A stretch of 32,824 bases of DNA from Pelagophyceae sp. CCMP2097 (GCA_026770575.1 MU657198.1:365906-398729); one strand, 5' to 3'; positions 19,977-30,063 are shown, numbered from the stretch's first letter. Notes: generated by a model from the letters alone, not told the origin. Translations and numbers: made by a program.

Positions 19977-20588
19977 ACAGTAGTGATTTTCTCAGCGGTT
20001 GCGCCCGTCCGCCGAGGTTGAGAGTGGCGCGTTCGACGCGTGGCGCTGCGGGCTACATACAACCTGTACCAAAAGTTGACCACCGTGGTGCGCACGCGCC
20101 GCCCGCACTCAGTGCGTGCGACAAAAGGCGGGAAGTGGACCGCGGGGCGCTCGCAGCGCGCTTTGTGGACCGCACAGGGCTGCCTTCTTTTCAAGATGGC
20201 GACCTCAGGGTACTTTGCGATTCTCCCGACCTAGCGGAGCCGCCGGGAGGCCGGCGGGCGACACCTTGGTTTGGGCTCGCGAGGCCCGGGCGGAAGACGT
20301 TTTAGGAACGGAGCGGCCTTTCGGCGAGGGGCTTTCCCGGCTCGTGAGGGTCGCATTTTGCCCGGTGTTTGCTGCCTCGAGAAGAGGCCGCCTAGAACGG
20401 CCCACTGAGCGCACCGCAAGCGCCCCGCGGCCCTCTACCCACCTCCCTTCGCACAGTGCGTGAGGCGCGCGCGCGCGGCGGCAGTTATTGTTTGTTACAG
20501 GTTGGTACAACCCGCGACGCCACGCGTCGAACGCGCAACCCCCGACCTAGGCGGAGCACGCAACCGCTGAGAAAATCCCTACTGTTAC
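19977..20588. mobile_element. Large foldback element, copy 1
   Basis: Two arms of about 255 bp (19977-20235 and 20335-20588) are imperfect reverse complements around a spacer of about 100 bp. Ends are CAGTAGTGATTTTCTCAGCG and its inverted partner CGCTGAGAAAATCCCTACTG. Both flanks read TTRCAA (TTGCAA left, TTACAA right), a possible 6-bp target duplication with one change, though the sequence is near-palindromic and may be part of the ends. Nothing in it looks coding; frames are open because of high GC. Confidence 0.75.
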
Positions 20589-20628
20589 AACGAGTAAATC
20601 TGCCACTTCGCTACCCTCGCTTAGAAAA

Positions 20629-20700
20629 TCAATCTGGGACAGAACGAGATTTTAGGCTAAAACCGGATTGAGGACACGCTTTGACTCTGCAATGAGCGAC
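20629..20700. other. Short unique spacer
   Basis: Nothing recognised between foldback copy 1 and the open frame ending at 20798. Confidence 0.4.
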
Positions 20701-20797
20701 GTGATGGCCCCACTGCATCTCTGTATGACGACCCGCGTCCTTCATAATCGCTATCGCGTCGCAGGAAGGTAACGAGGTCGGAGCCCGTGCTTCGTCG

Positions 20798-21190
20798 TCA
20801 CACGTCCTCTTTGGCCGCGTCGTGTATGAAGAGAGACCAACTAGATTCCAATAGGTCGGCGTGAGGCCCGGAGCGTCCTGGTCCGCCGACCTCGCGACAG
20901 GGTTTGTTTGCCTCGAGTCGGCTAGATAGAGTCGGTTCCATCGAAAGACGCACACGCTCATTCATAGATATCTCTGGAAAAACGGCCACCACTGAGCGCT
21001 CGGCTCGAGCCGGCCCGATTGGCTCAAGTGGTCGAGACAAAGGTCCCAACAGACCAGCAGACGCATCTGTGAAGCAGGCGATGTACTTTTTGCCGAGCTC
21101 AATAAGACGGATCGAGTCTGCGATGTTCCAGAACGATACGACTTTGACGTGCGGTCTGGTGCCCCTGGCAGAGTCGCCGCGTGGATTATG
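20798..21190 (-). CDS. Open frame of unknown family, with a diverged second copy at 29.4 kb
   Basis: From just after an in-frame TGA near 21196 the frame reads HVKVVSFWNIADSIRLIELG and KKYIACFTDASAG, then NERVRLSMEPT, SRLEANKPCREV and ADLLESSWSLFIHDAAKEDV to a stop at 20798. There is no ATG before about residue 90, so it would be an exon or a remnant. Part of it (about 20805-20970) is similar to 29435-29620 on the plus strand, where SDLLETRW and AEEDVWRRRPGRDVDAL can be read. Existence in two diverged copies suggests a dispersed element-borne gene. No family assigned. Confidence 0.35.
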   Translation of the reverse strand, partial: HNPRGDSARGTRPHVKVVSFWNIADSIRLIELGKKYIACFTDASAGLLGPLSRPLEPIGPARAERSVVAVFPEISMNERVRLSMEPTLSSRLEANKPCREVGGPGRSGPHADLLESSWSLFIHDAAKEDV

Positions 21191-21562
21191 GGCTCATAGG
21201 CTCTTATCAGCCCGAATCCATTCAATAGGTCCACGGGATCCCACATCCTCATCCCGTATGAGAGACGAAGTTCCAGTGGGTATGCCGCCGCCTGAAACTC
21301 GACAGCAGGACAACAACGTCGCTACCGACACTCGGAAGTCTGATGTAGCGGGGTTGGTAGCAGCGACCCCTTAGGACAAATCGTAAGTTGGCGGCGGCGT
21401 CAGCTGCAACTTCATACATAACCAGATTATATCTCCTTCCGCGACGACAGAAAAGATCAAAAGGGATTTCGCGTCGCAGTGCTCTGGTCCGCTGGAGACG
21501 GGTATATAAAGAAAGACATACGTTTCGCGTCGCTGTGCAAAGGAAATCCCTCTGAGCCTTGG

Positions 21563-21606
21563 TGGTCGTTGTCGTTGTCGTCGTCGTCGTTTTCGTCGTC
21601 TTCGTG
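21563..21606 (+). repeat. GTC/GTT trinucleotide tract
   Basis: Interrupted run of TCGTTG, TCG and TTC units that gives a poly-Thr/Lys stretch on the minus strand. The region 21610-21935 to its right is AT-richer with nothing recognised. Confidence 0.75.
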
Positions 21607-21940
21607 TAAAGCATGCTCCCAAAAGTCGTCGCAATGAGGCTGTCACAAACAATTAAATTGCCAAGCTCCCGGGCTATAGATTTACCTAAGGTTCTTCAGG
21701 TTAGATGGAATCTCTAGGAGTTCCTACATTCTTATATGAAATTATCAATTTTGTCGCGCGTTACATGTATTGCAATTACATTGGTGTTTCTCCTTATAAA
21801 TTCTTGCCATGAGTGTCCGTGATATGTCACACCGTGCGAGCGTCATGGTTTCAAAAAGTCAGTCGGTCGCGGCACGGGCAGCAGACATCAATCGGGCAGT
21901 GACGGGGGTATCATTAGCATTGTGATGTAGACGCGCGCGT

Positions 21941-22061
21941 GACGGCGGTAAACTTTTTGTAAAGATAGCGGCTCGAGACGCCGCGCGTCAAATGCGCTAA
22001 TTGCGACCTCCGAAAGGTGAACGCACTCAGCGCACTCACGCTGAGAAAATCCCTAGCGCTG
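21941..22061. mobile_element. Solo arm of the foldback family
   Basis: Matches the right arm of copy 2: GGTAAAMTTTTTGTA-like start, ACGCCGCGCGT, and the terminus CACGCTGAGAAAATCCCTA. No partner arm adjoins it on the left, so it is a fragment or a product of recombination between arms. Confidence 0.6.
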
Positions 22062-22252
22062 TTTAGAGAAGAAATGCCAGAGCCCGCGCTTGTATACAAA
22101 AACGTTGGGCGTGGAGGAGGAGGATGTGATGGCGTGAGAAACTCTTTGCGAAGGGCTGAGCTTGTTTGAGAGCTTTCAGAGCGCGGCATCAGGCACCGAT
22201 GCCCGACCCAGACGAAATTTTAAAGGGGGCATTTTCAACCGATTTGCCCATC

Positions 22253-22845
22253 GTGCGGTAAGGATTTTTCAGCGCGCACGCGCGTGCTCGGCGCGTTCGA
22301 CGTGCGGCGTCGCGGTGCACATTCTGTACCAAAACTTTAATGGTTTTGCGCGTTTGCGCCGCGCGCACTGTGTGCGAAGAAAGGCGGGCAAAGGGCCGTG
22401 GGCCGCTCGAGCGCGTGAAGCGATTTGTGTGTCGCTTTAGGCGGCTCTCTTCTCAAGGCGGCGACCACAGGGTACGATGGAGCCCTCCCGAGCCGAAAGA
22501 GCTCCTCACCAAAAGGCTGCTCTGTTCCTCCCACGGCTGCCGCGCGGGCCTCACGGCCTTACCCAAAGTGTCGACTGCCGGCCTCCCGGCGGCTCTGCCG
22601 GCTTGAGAGGGTCGCATCGTACCCTGGGATCGCCATTTCGCGAAGAGGGTCGCCCTGCGTAGCCTATGGCATAAAGCGTGCCGAGAGCGCCCCGCGGCCC
22701 TCTTCCCGCCTTCCTTCTTACAGTGCCCGCCCGACGCCGGTTAAAATTTGGTAGAGGATGTGAACCGCAACGCCGCGCGTTGAACACGTCACTCCCGACT
22801 CCTGGATCTTTAAGAGCGCGCACGCTGAAAAAATCCCTACCGCCC
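22253..22845. mobile_element. Large foldback element, copy 2
   Basis: Arms 22253-22500 and 22600-22845 are imperfect reverse complements. The termini, GGTAAGGATTTTTCAGCG and CGCTGAAAAAATCCCTACC, correspond to those of copy 1. Shared inner motifs are AAGGCGGG, GGGCCG, GGCGGC and a GTACGATGGAGCCC/GGGTCGCATCGTAC pair. Overall similarity to copy 1 is clear but diverged, so the two are separate old insertions. Confidence 0.75.
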
Positions 22846-22849
22846 GAGG

Positions 22850-24480
22850 GAGACTTGCTGCCATTCCCAGTGCCCGGGCTCAAAAAAAATCGTCTGGACC
22901 TGAGAGTCGGAAACCGCGTCCACCAAAGTGTTTTTCGTATAAAGAGGACACCGAGTAAACCTGGCGGATAGGACGCGTCCAACGAGGACGCGAGCCTACG
23001 GTCTAGAAGGGGTGGGCTTACGCGACGCGTGTCGTGGACGAGAAGGGTCCACACGAGTCTCTAAGATAACTCGTTAGTTAGACATCAAGGAGCCACAGAG
23101 ATCGAACGGTTTCCAAGGTTTTCTAAGGACGCCGCGCGCCGAGTAAGCGCACCTATGGAGCGTAGAGACGACGAGCACTTTCCTAAAGACGGGCGGCTCG
23201 TTTGCTTTTCTCGAGCGACTCTCGGGCTCCAGGAGTTATCTCCTCCTGAAAATAAAATCTTGTCTTACTTGGTTTTCGCGGATTTAAATTTAGTTCCTTT
23301 TATATCCTCAACTTTTGGAGCCCAAAGGCGGAGCCGGTTGGACCGGAAGCCCAGCTGCGCGACGACCGAGAGCCGAAAACAGCGGCCGCAAAACAAACCG
23401 AGATAGAGGACGGTCCCTGGCTTCTGCACTCCCACGACCAATAAACAGCACGCGTGCCTCTCGACACGGGGCTCTCAATGTCTCTTAACCCGGGTCCTCC
23501 AGGGGGCACAGAGTCGATTGAAGGTCACTCAGACCGACCGAGGCCGCCTCGATCCCAGAGCCCCAATCACAGCATTGTTGAGGTCGACGTCGATGGCAAA
23601 GGCGCGCCAAGCCTTAACATGTCCTCAGATCGTGCAAACCTCCCCTCAAAACCTCCCTCAATTGATCACGGCTACAGAGCAAGGCGCTGACGAAGTGGTA
23701 GACTTTTGCACAAGTGAATAATACACGCAACGAGCGCACTCGCTCGCACTCCGAAGTGTAATAATGCGAGGAAACGAAACGTCTCCCTTGGGTCCCATAC
23801 AGATGACCGCCAACCGAGTTAAATTAAAGCCCATGACCACAGCGCGAGCGAGAGATCAAACGTCGGACGATTTTGTGAGGTAGCCCACTTACGTCGCGCG
23901 CGTGGCGTCGACGAGCAGGGCGCGGACGAGCAGGGCGCAGATTTGCAGAACGCGGGCGTCGACGAAACAAGGAGTCAGCGAGGGACCGACGAAGAACCTA
24001 GAAATTATTTTCAGGTCGTTATTCATAACAATTCGGGTATGCGCGAACCAGCGCTCGTTGCATCGCGTGCGCACATCAATTGAAACTCGGGATCTACTCA
24101 GAATAACAGGAGTGCGAAATGCTGCATCGGATCGGCGCATAACCGCGGCGCGGCTGGACACAGCTTCGACTCGACGAGTCGAAGTTTGCTCGGGTGATGA
24201 TACTAAGTAGTGCATCGCCACCAGTGGAGCGATCGATGATTTTTTCAATCGTCGCAGCCAAGGCGTTCCGGAACAGACCTGAGTCAGTAGGCTGGGACAT
24301 CCGATTTCAAATGTTGACCCGACATCATGTGGAAGTGGCTGGACCCCTTTTGAACGACTGAGTCGCGTTCTTTAAAAAAGAGTTTTTTATTATTTAAGAC
24401 CGTCGGCTGCCCGAATCGCGATGTTGCGCTCGTTTATTCGCTGGGATGTTGAAACATCTCAAGGGTAGTTCCTTAGGGCA
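22850..24480. other. Stretch without a confident gene
   Basis: Carries the motif shared with 8.5 kb (22950-23050), a GACGAGCAGGGCGCG tandem near 23912-23945, and modest open frames. The 83-codon plus frame at 23155-23406 (with LVCFSRATLGLQELSPPENK) starts with ATG but ends in low-complexity sequence. I see no exon pair that joins. Confidence 0.35.
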
Positions 24481-24650
24481 TAAGACAGCTTCACTTTTTC
24501 CAAGAAGCTTTTCAAGTTGACTGGCGCATTTGCATAGCATCGCCTAAAACGCTTTAACGAGCAAGAACCAAGCCGACTGTGCTGTGCTCATCTACTTCTG
24601 ACGCCGATTCGCCCTGCGCGCTCAGATCCTTCAGACTCGATGAAGGAATT

Positions 24651-25102
24651 AGACAAGTTCACTTTTTTCAAGGAGCTTTTCAAGCTACTTTTTTACATTT
24701 CTTTTGTCGCTTCAACGTGAGCGCGGAGCGGCGTCAAGGGCGCCTTCCTTCGGACACCCAGGTGAGATGGCGCACGGGACGGGGCACGTCGGCCCCGCGA
24801 CCGGCCCGTGCCTCGACAGAGGCGCGTACACCATCGGTGCCGCCCCGCCCGCCAGAGGCCGCGCCCCGCCCCCTCCGCGCGGCGCGCCCGCGCCGGGTTA
24901 ACGCTCATCTAACGTTCGTTCAACGCTCATCCAACGAACTCTTCCCGAGCTTTCCAAGCAACTGAAAACTTCCAAGCAACTTGAAAAGCTGATTTTGAAC
25001 CCTAGGAAAAGATACTTTCCAAGCAACTTGCAAAGTTTTTTCTTTGGAAAATATACGCTTTGAAAGTAGCTCGAAAAGCTTCTTGAAAAAGTGAAGCTGT
25101 CT
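24651..25102. mobile_element. Inverted-repeat element with GC-rich cargo
   Basis: The left end AGACAAGTTCACTTTTTTCAA and the reverse complement of the right end, AGACAGCTTCACTTTTTCAA, match for about 45 bp and continue GAGCTTTTCAAGCTACTTT. A TA lies at both tips. An additional left-end copy is present at 24483-24520 in the same orientation. Near the right end, CTTTCCAAGCAACTTG occurs three times. The interior (24710-24900) is much richer in GC than the ends and is open on both strands, resembling captured host sequence. No transposase. Confidence 0.6.
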
Positions 25103-25109
25103 ATTGTAT

Positions 25110-25560
25110 CGCGCGCCGTGAGTAATTTCGCGATTCGGCCGCGTTTAGGCCATTTGAGGCAAGTGATCTGAGATCCCTAAGCTCCGTCGATGGGAGTTGT
25201 TTTGGATGTCAGAAAAAGATCTAATAATTTACTCTAAGGATCATATTTATTAGTTTGTAACTGTACCTGTTTTTAGCTCGTTCTTGTGAGCCTATGAAAT
25301 TCCGCGTCCCCATGCAGCCCCAAGTCTGGCGCCGGTGACGAAGCTGCTTTGGCAAGACCCTGTCCCAGATCCGCCCTCTAAGCCTCCAAACACGCTTGGA
25401 AGGGGGTCGTAGTGGGGGCAATAGCGAATAGGCCTCCAAGGATCGTACAACTTATTGCACTTTTTATTATAATGAGATTCCTATTTTGCTTGTCCTCCTG
25501 ACAACCGCAGACTTTTAAGCCTCGGATATCTCGCCAATCAAGGCGCGATGTTTTACCGAG
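25110..25560. other. AT-richer spacer
   Basis: No gene seen. It lies downstream of the 3' end of the minus-strand gene that stops at 25571, so it may contain that gene's 3' untranslated region and terminator. Confidence 0.4.
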
Positions 25561-26785
25561 CGTGGTAGACTTAGCGACTGTACCGCTTTGGCCCTCTTGG
25601 TTTTGCGCGGGCCTTCAATACAAAGACGTATCTGGGATCTTCTGTCATGCCGAAGCTTTTTTGATCCACTGAAGAAGCGAGCTCGCAGTGATCTCAGATC
25701 AAAAGTCGCAACGTGCTTTTTCTCGGTGTTCGGGTGCTTGTGGTTAGGGCTAGCCTCGACGGAGCGCTGCGAGTGCATGCGCGGAGCCCCTTGAAGACTT
25801 TCTGCGGCGGCGGTGGCGCGCTTTGCTTCTTGCGCTTCTCCTTCTTCGCAGCGGCACCTGTTACCTTTTGTAGTCGGAGCGGCGACTGGTTCAGCCAGAG
25901 CGGCCCGTTTATTCCGCTTGCGAGCAAGCGGCTCGCGTGCGCCTTCGTCTCTTTGACTGTCGCGTATCTTGTGAAACGCGGCGACGACCAACGCTCGTCG
26001 TCCGAACTTCGTCCGGAACGCTGCCGAGCACGACATCTGGCGCGGCCGTCGGCTTGCTCTGCGCCTGAAGTTCGTTACAAGTGCCTTGTCTCTAAGAGCT
26101 TGCCGAACGGCGTTTTGTTCTTGCCCTCGAACGCAAAGTTAGGAATGTCAATCTGCATCTTATCGAAACAAGGCTTTACAGCAGATTCCGCGTGATTTTC
26201 GACACGTAGAACGTTAGATGTTGAGTAAATGCAAAAGTAAGGGCCGTTCTATCGGCGTTTCGATTTCCCTCGTTCCGATTTCGTTCCGATTTATTTATTT
26301 GTAAGGCCGTTGATTCCGATTACCGGCATTCTGTTTCTTTGTCTCGTTCCGATTTCTCGCGACGTTCTTTTAGCGACAAGGGCTCGACATGGCCGCAGTG
26401 AGCACCGAGGGACGGAAGCACACTAGTGCCACGGCGAGTAGGACACCGACAGCGAGTAGGAGGCACCGGCGAGCGAGTCGTGCACTCGTAATGGTTGCTT
26501 TCTTCGCACTGGGCGGTCAGTGAGGAGACAGGGCCTCTGCAAGGGCAAAACCCGCATATGGACCATAGCGCCACCCGAAGAGAGGGCAGTCGTGTCATTC
26601 CGAGCGTCTTCTGAGCCAGCTGGCTCAGAAACGCTTCGACGCGTTGAACCGACATCCCGCGTGTGTCTTGTCGTGGTCCTGCGCCTCGGCCATAAGGGCG
26701 AGAGTACGGCCGGGCGCGGGGACCGAGCTACCGGCCATGGCACAAATGCGCGCGACGCCTCACCTAAGGACCTGCGCGCGCCTCC

Positions 26786-27372
26786 TTGGCGCCCCGGCAA
26801 GGCCCGAGGCCAAGGACCGTCGCCATAAACGTCGTGCAAGAACCGGGAGCCCACCTCCTACCCGCCGACGCCGCGGGCCACCTGCTCGCGCAAACCAATC
26901 GACACCTCGCGACCCCGTCCGCCGACAGACCGCCTTCCCACATCGCCGGCGCACCAACGGCCGGGCCCGTGCACCCCGCGGCCGCACCCGCGTGGACCGC
27001 CGCCGCCCCTGCGCCGCCCACGGCTGCGCCCGCACAGTCCACGGCCGCCCCCTCCACGCCGACGACTTCGCTGCCCACGTTCGCCTCGAAGCCAACGGCT
27101 GCACCCGCGCGGGCCATGGCCGGCACCACCACCACGCCCAAACTAGGCCGCGCCGTCGTCTACAGACTAGTACAGTTGGAAGCGATGCCGCGAGGGCTAC
27201 GGCTTCAAAATGAAGTCCAACGACCTTTCCGGCGACCTGCCGGTCTTCGGCGCCGAGTCGACGCGCGACGTCCCCACAGGGAAGGCTCTAAAAGTTATGC
27301 GTAGTACGGCCGGAATCCGCCGCGCAGCGGCTGGGTTGCCCGTCGGCATTGATTCTCCTCGAGTCGGTTGGT
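26786..27372 (+). CDS. Possible second Harbinger gene, convergent with the transposase
   Basis: The plus strand is open as an Ala/Pro/Thr-rich stretch (TAAPAQSTAAPSTPTTSLPT) and, in another frame, reads YGFKMKSNDLSGDLPVFGAE, then GKALKVMRSTAGIRRAAAG to a TGA near 27372. Harbinger elements usually carry a second, Myb/SANT-like gene, but I cannot see the tryptophan spacing of such a domain here. The minus strand is also open in part of the region. Low confidence. Confidence 0.25.
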
Positions 27373-28766
27373 GAGATCGAGTCGCAGTCCGGACTGTTCG
27401 GTATCGCGGCGGCCGCTGCGGCGGGCCTCGGTCGCACATTCGCCTTGGTCGTAGGGCAGGGAGAAGCCGGCACGGTCCGTGTCGGCGTCGCGGTAGCCCG
27501 TGGTGCCCTCGCAGAAGGCCTCGGCTGGCACCTTGTCGTCGATGCAGATATTGTGGAGCTTCATCGTCACCTGCACGACCAGCGACGCACGGTCTAGGTT
27601 GTAGGTCAGTTGCCGATGGAGGACCCCCCAGCGCCGGACGTAGATGCCGAACGCCTTCTCGATGTGGATGTGGTTGCTGCCCTGGTAATAGTTGAACGCG
27701 TCCTTGTATGTGACCAGGTTCTTCCTAGACCTAGCGCACGTGCGTGAACACTCGTCTGCTTATCACCGCTTCTCAACACGGCCAGCCCGGTCTTTCCCCC
27801 GTCGCCCCTTACCCTGGATTCAGTTTTCCTATGACCGACGAGCCCAGGGGACACTGCCGCGGACCACGGGGTCAAGAGCCAGTTACATGCGCGGTACGCC
27901 TCGTCGCCCGCGATCCAGAAGCCGTAGGGCAGGGCTCGGCCTCGAAGCGACCCGCGAGGTGGGAGAGAGCATCCAGGCCGTCGAGTCGTGCGACGAGCCC
28001 CGCGCCTTAGCAGACACCCAGAGGAAGCGGTAGTTCAAGTCGCAGATGGCCTGGACGTTCAGCGCGAAGAAGCCCTTGCGGTTGTAGTACGTCATCGGGC
28101 ACCCGTCGAAGATGAGCCAGGGCTTGAGGATCCAGATGGCGATGCCATCGAAAGCCCCTACGCAGCCGGGTGCGACGTCCGCGTGCCATTTGTTGAAACC
28201 GCGCGCGAGATCATGGAGCCGGCGCGTCCGAGCCGCCGCAGAGTCGACGCCCTCGTGCTCGTCGAACCAGGGCACCGCCATGGTCTCGACCTTGTTGATT
28301 GCTTCCACCGTCAGCCAGAGGAGCTGGTAGAACGTAGCGGGCGCGACGCCGTGCATGTCGGCGATGTCGATGTAGTGCCCGCCCGCGAGATAGCGCAGCG
28401 ACATCGACAGGCACAGCTTGCACGAAACGGCCGCCTCGGTAAGAGACGGCTGTCGGGCGACGTACGGGTAGATCTTCGCCGCGAGCTTTTCAAACGACTT
28501 CTTGGACAGCCGGTACCTATAAAGAGGATTGTCCGGCAGCGGGAAGAGAGTGGGCCCAAGAGGACGCACCGGCGCCTGAACTCGCGCTCAGAGAGGCTGG
28601 TTCGCCGCATGTCCCAGTCCATGCGAGGGCGCACGAAGTTTCGAATCCGGTCGTCGACCACGGTGGCTGCCGGGAGGGCCGACGTGAGGAGCGCAAAGGC
28701 CGCCGCCACCGCCACCATGGCAACCACAGAGGCCCCAAGCTTGCGCTTCAGAGTTTTTCGCTCCAT
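27295..28766 (-). CDS. PIF/Harbinger transposase (DDE_Tnp_4 type), in several frames
   Basis: Start ATG at 28766 (MERKTLKRKLGAS, then DWDMRR and LSEREFRRR). Near 28580 the frame shifts to PLPDNPLYRYRLSKKSFEKL, SLRYLAGGHYIDIADMHGVA, GAFDGIAIW (first catalytic Asp, about 28150) and YYNRKGFFALNVQAICD, GSSHDSTAW. Near 27925 it shifts again to PYGFWIAGDEAYRACNWLLT (second Asp, about 27903). After a gap of about 100 nt it resumes as KDAFNYY, HIEKAFGIYVRRWGVLHR (catalytic Glu at 27658-27660) and MKLHNICIDDKV, and ends at 27295. The gap between 27800 and 27700 fits a GT...AG intron (GTAAGG donor; CTAG acceptor). The other two breaks are either further introns or frameshifts. All three DDE residues remain. 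It integrates the element by cut-and-paste at TWA sites, normally with a Myb-like partner. Confidence 0.85.
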
Positions 28767-29113
28767 CGCCTTTCTCCTCAACAAATCGGAATCTCCTCAA
28801 ACAAATCGGAACAACTTCCCCGATCGGATCGAGGAGGTCGTTCCGAAACCCGATTACGAGACAAAGAGTTAACGCCGGTAATCGGAATCAACAGACCTTA
28901 CTAAATCGGAACGAAATCGGAACGAGGGAAACAAAACCCCGATAGAACGGGCCTAAATGCTCGAGCATCCGTCGTTTGCACGAGTAAATGCTCGAGCATC
29001 TGCAAAGAGCGGAAGGGATGCTCGAGCATTTACTTTTTGCATTTACTCAGCATCTAACGACGTTCGACGTGTCGGAAATTACGCGGAATCTGCTGTACAA
29101 AAGTCGTCGACAT

Positions 29114-30060
29114 AAAGAGCCGATCGGATAAATCATGCCAAGGTGACGTGATTTGTCCTTGGGGTGTATCCCCGACACACACGTCGGATTCGGGCCACGA
29201 GGGGGGGTTCAAACGCTCTTGGTGTCCTCTACGAGCCTGTAGCTCCTGAGGAGCGAGGTTTTTGGACGACGCGTTTTATGGTTATAGTTCTTCGACGTGC
29301 GCTATTTCAGCTTGGCGTGTTTGGTGTGTTCCGCCACTTTTATAGACGCTTCTGGCTCGTGGGCAACCGCCAGTGCCCAGGGCCCCTGGAGGCAACCGTG
29401 TCGGTCCGAACCGCTCTCGGTGGTTAATTTTTAAGAGACGAGTGGGCGCGTCTTCCGAGGGAAACGTCACGAGCCGAATCGAGGCCATATGGCCCTGCCG
29501 CGAGATCCGACATGGACGGATCGGGCCTCGCGTCGGACCTGCTGGAGACTCGGTGGTTACTCATGGCGCACGGCAAGGCCGAAGAGGACGTGTGGCGGCG
29601 ACGCCCGGGCAGGGACGTCGACGCCTTATGATTTTTGTGGTTCCAGAGCCCCTTCGCTACTTTCGTGCATCGCTCCAGCAAAAAGTGCGTTCTTGATAAG
29701 AAGCGCGGCACGACAGTCTGTCAGTACACAACCGCAGCTGCTCGGTGTTTTATCTACACTGTAGTATTAATACTATTGTTAGCGGCATCAGCAGAGAGAG
29801 AGTATGTCATAAACGGCGCGGTCTGCGGCGCAATCGCGACCCACTAAGGAAAGCGAGTGCCCATCGCATCGCGTCGGTGACGTCCTTTTAATTTTATAAG
29901 TTGAAGTGGTTCCTTAAGAACGCGTTCTTCTTATATGCCGCGAATGCCGCCGTGTTGCCCACTTTGAGGTCGTGGTTGAAAGAAAGATCCGTCTTGCAAA
30001 AGAACACTTAATTAACTCGCGCGCGCGCGTTTTCAGGATCGGCTTACTTCGCCTGCACGG
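29114..30060. other. Mostly non-coding; includes a diverged copy of the 20.8-kb frame
   Basis: 29435-29620 (plus strand) is similar to 20805-20970 (minus strand). It is broken by single-base shifts relative to that copy, so it is a decayed repeat. The rest includes an AT-rich palindrome TAGTATTAATACTA near 29762 and a GC dinucleotide run at about 30017-30030. The sequence right after 29113 would be the 5' flank of the disrupted gene. Confidence 0.4.
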
Positions 30061-30063
30061 CCG

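Larger units (their letters stand above)
26241..28953 (-). mobile_element. PIF/Harbinger DNA transposon, 2713 bp, with TAA target duplication
   Basis: Terminal inverted repeats begin GGGCCGTTCTATCGG (left) and GGCCCGTTCTATCGG (right, inverted), run with high similarity for about 80 bp through CCCTCGTTCCGATTTCGTTC and TTGATTCCGATTACCGG, and weaken to about 110 bp. TAA at 26238-26240 and 28954-28956 is the 3-bp duplication expected for this superfamily (TWA). It carries the transposase on the minus strand and a GC-rich opposite-strand region that may be the usual second gene. It inserted in the MITE above. Confidence 0.9.
26179..29095. mobile_element. 201-bp MITE with TA duplication, interrupted by a Harbinger element
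   Basis: Left part 26179-26240 and right part 28954-29095. Both tips read CAGCAGATTCCGCG and are flanked by TA (26177-26178; 29096-29097). Leaving out 26241-28953 and one TAA, the two inverted arms run about 80 bp each: CAGCAGATTCCGCGT, GTTAGATGYTGAGTAAATGC and AAATGCTCGAGCATCC occur in both. The palindrome AATGCTCGAGCAT occurs three times, as AAATGCTCGAGCATCC, AAATGCTCGAGCATCT and GATGCTCGAGCATTT. The TA duplication suggests a Tc1/mariner-type mobiliser, an inference only. Confidence 0.8.
25571..29113 (-). pseudogene. Small spliced host gene disrupted after codon 6 by nested transposons
   Basis: ATG at 29113-29111 starts M-S-T-T-F-V, ending at the TA (29096-29097) that borders the MITE. Beyond the insertion the same frame continues at 26176 as KPCFDKMQIDIPNFAFEGKN, then KTPFGKLLETRH. 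Exons 26176-26079, 25967-25858 and 25668-25571 join in phase across GT...AG introns of 111 and 189 nt, continuing KETKAHASRLLASGINGPLW and ending MTEDPRYVFVLKARAK plus a basic tail. Together with the start piece this is 324 nt, 107 residues. Family not recognised. The middle exons lie in a frame that an unspliced reading would end at a TAA near 26074. A new start inside the MITE was not found, although the frame is open into it; Met-7 of the second piece (K-M-Q) could be used. Confidence 0.55.

Noticed and set aside
24693..24908. GC-rich frames inside the 24.65-kb element as a gene
   Set aside because: Open on both strands because of composition, no start context, and no recognisable motif.
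25515..26036. 173-residue ATG-started minus-strand frame as the gene at this place
   Set aside because: A different frame gives a spliced product whose two introns agree in phase and whose start is recovered across the transposon; this long basic frame overlaps its introns and looks incidental.
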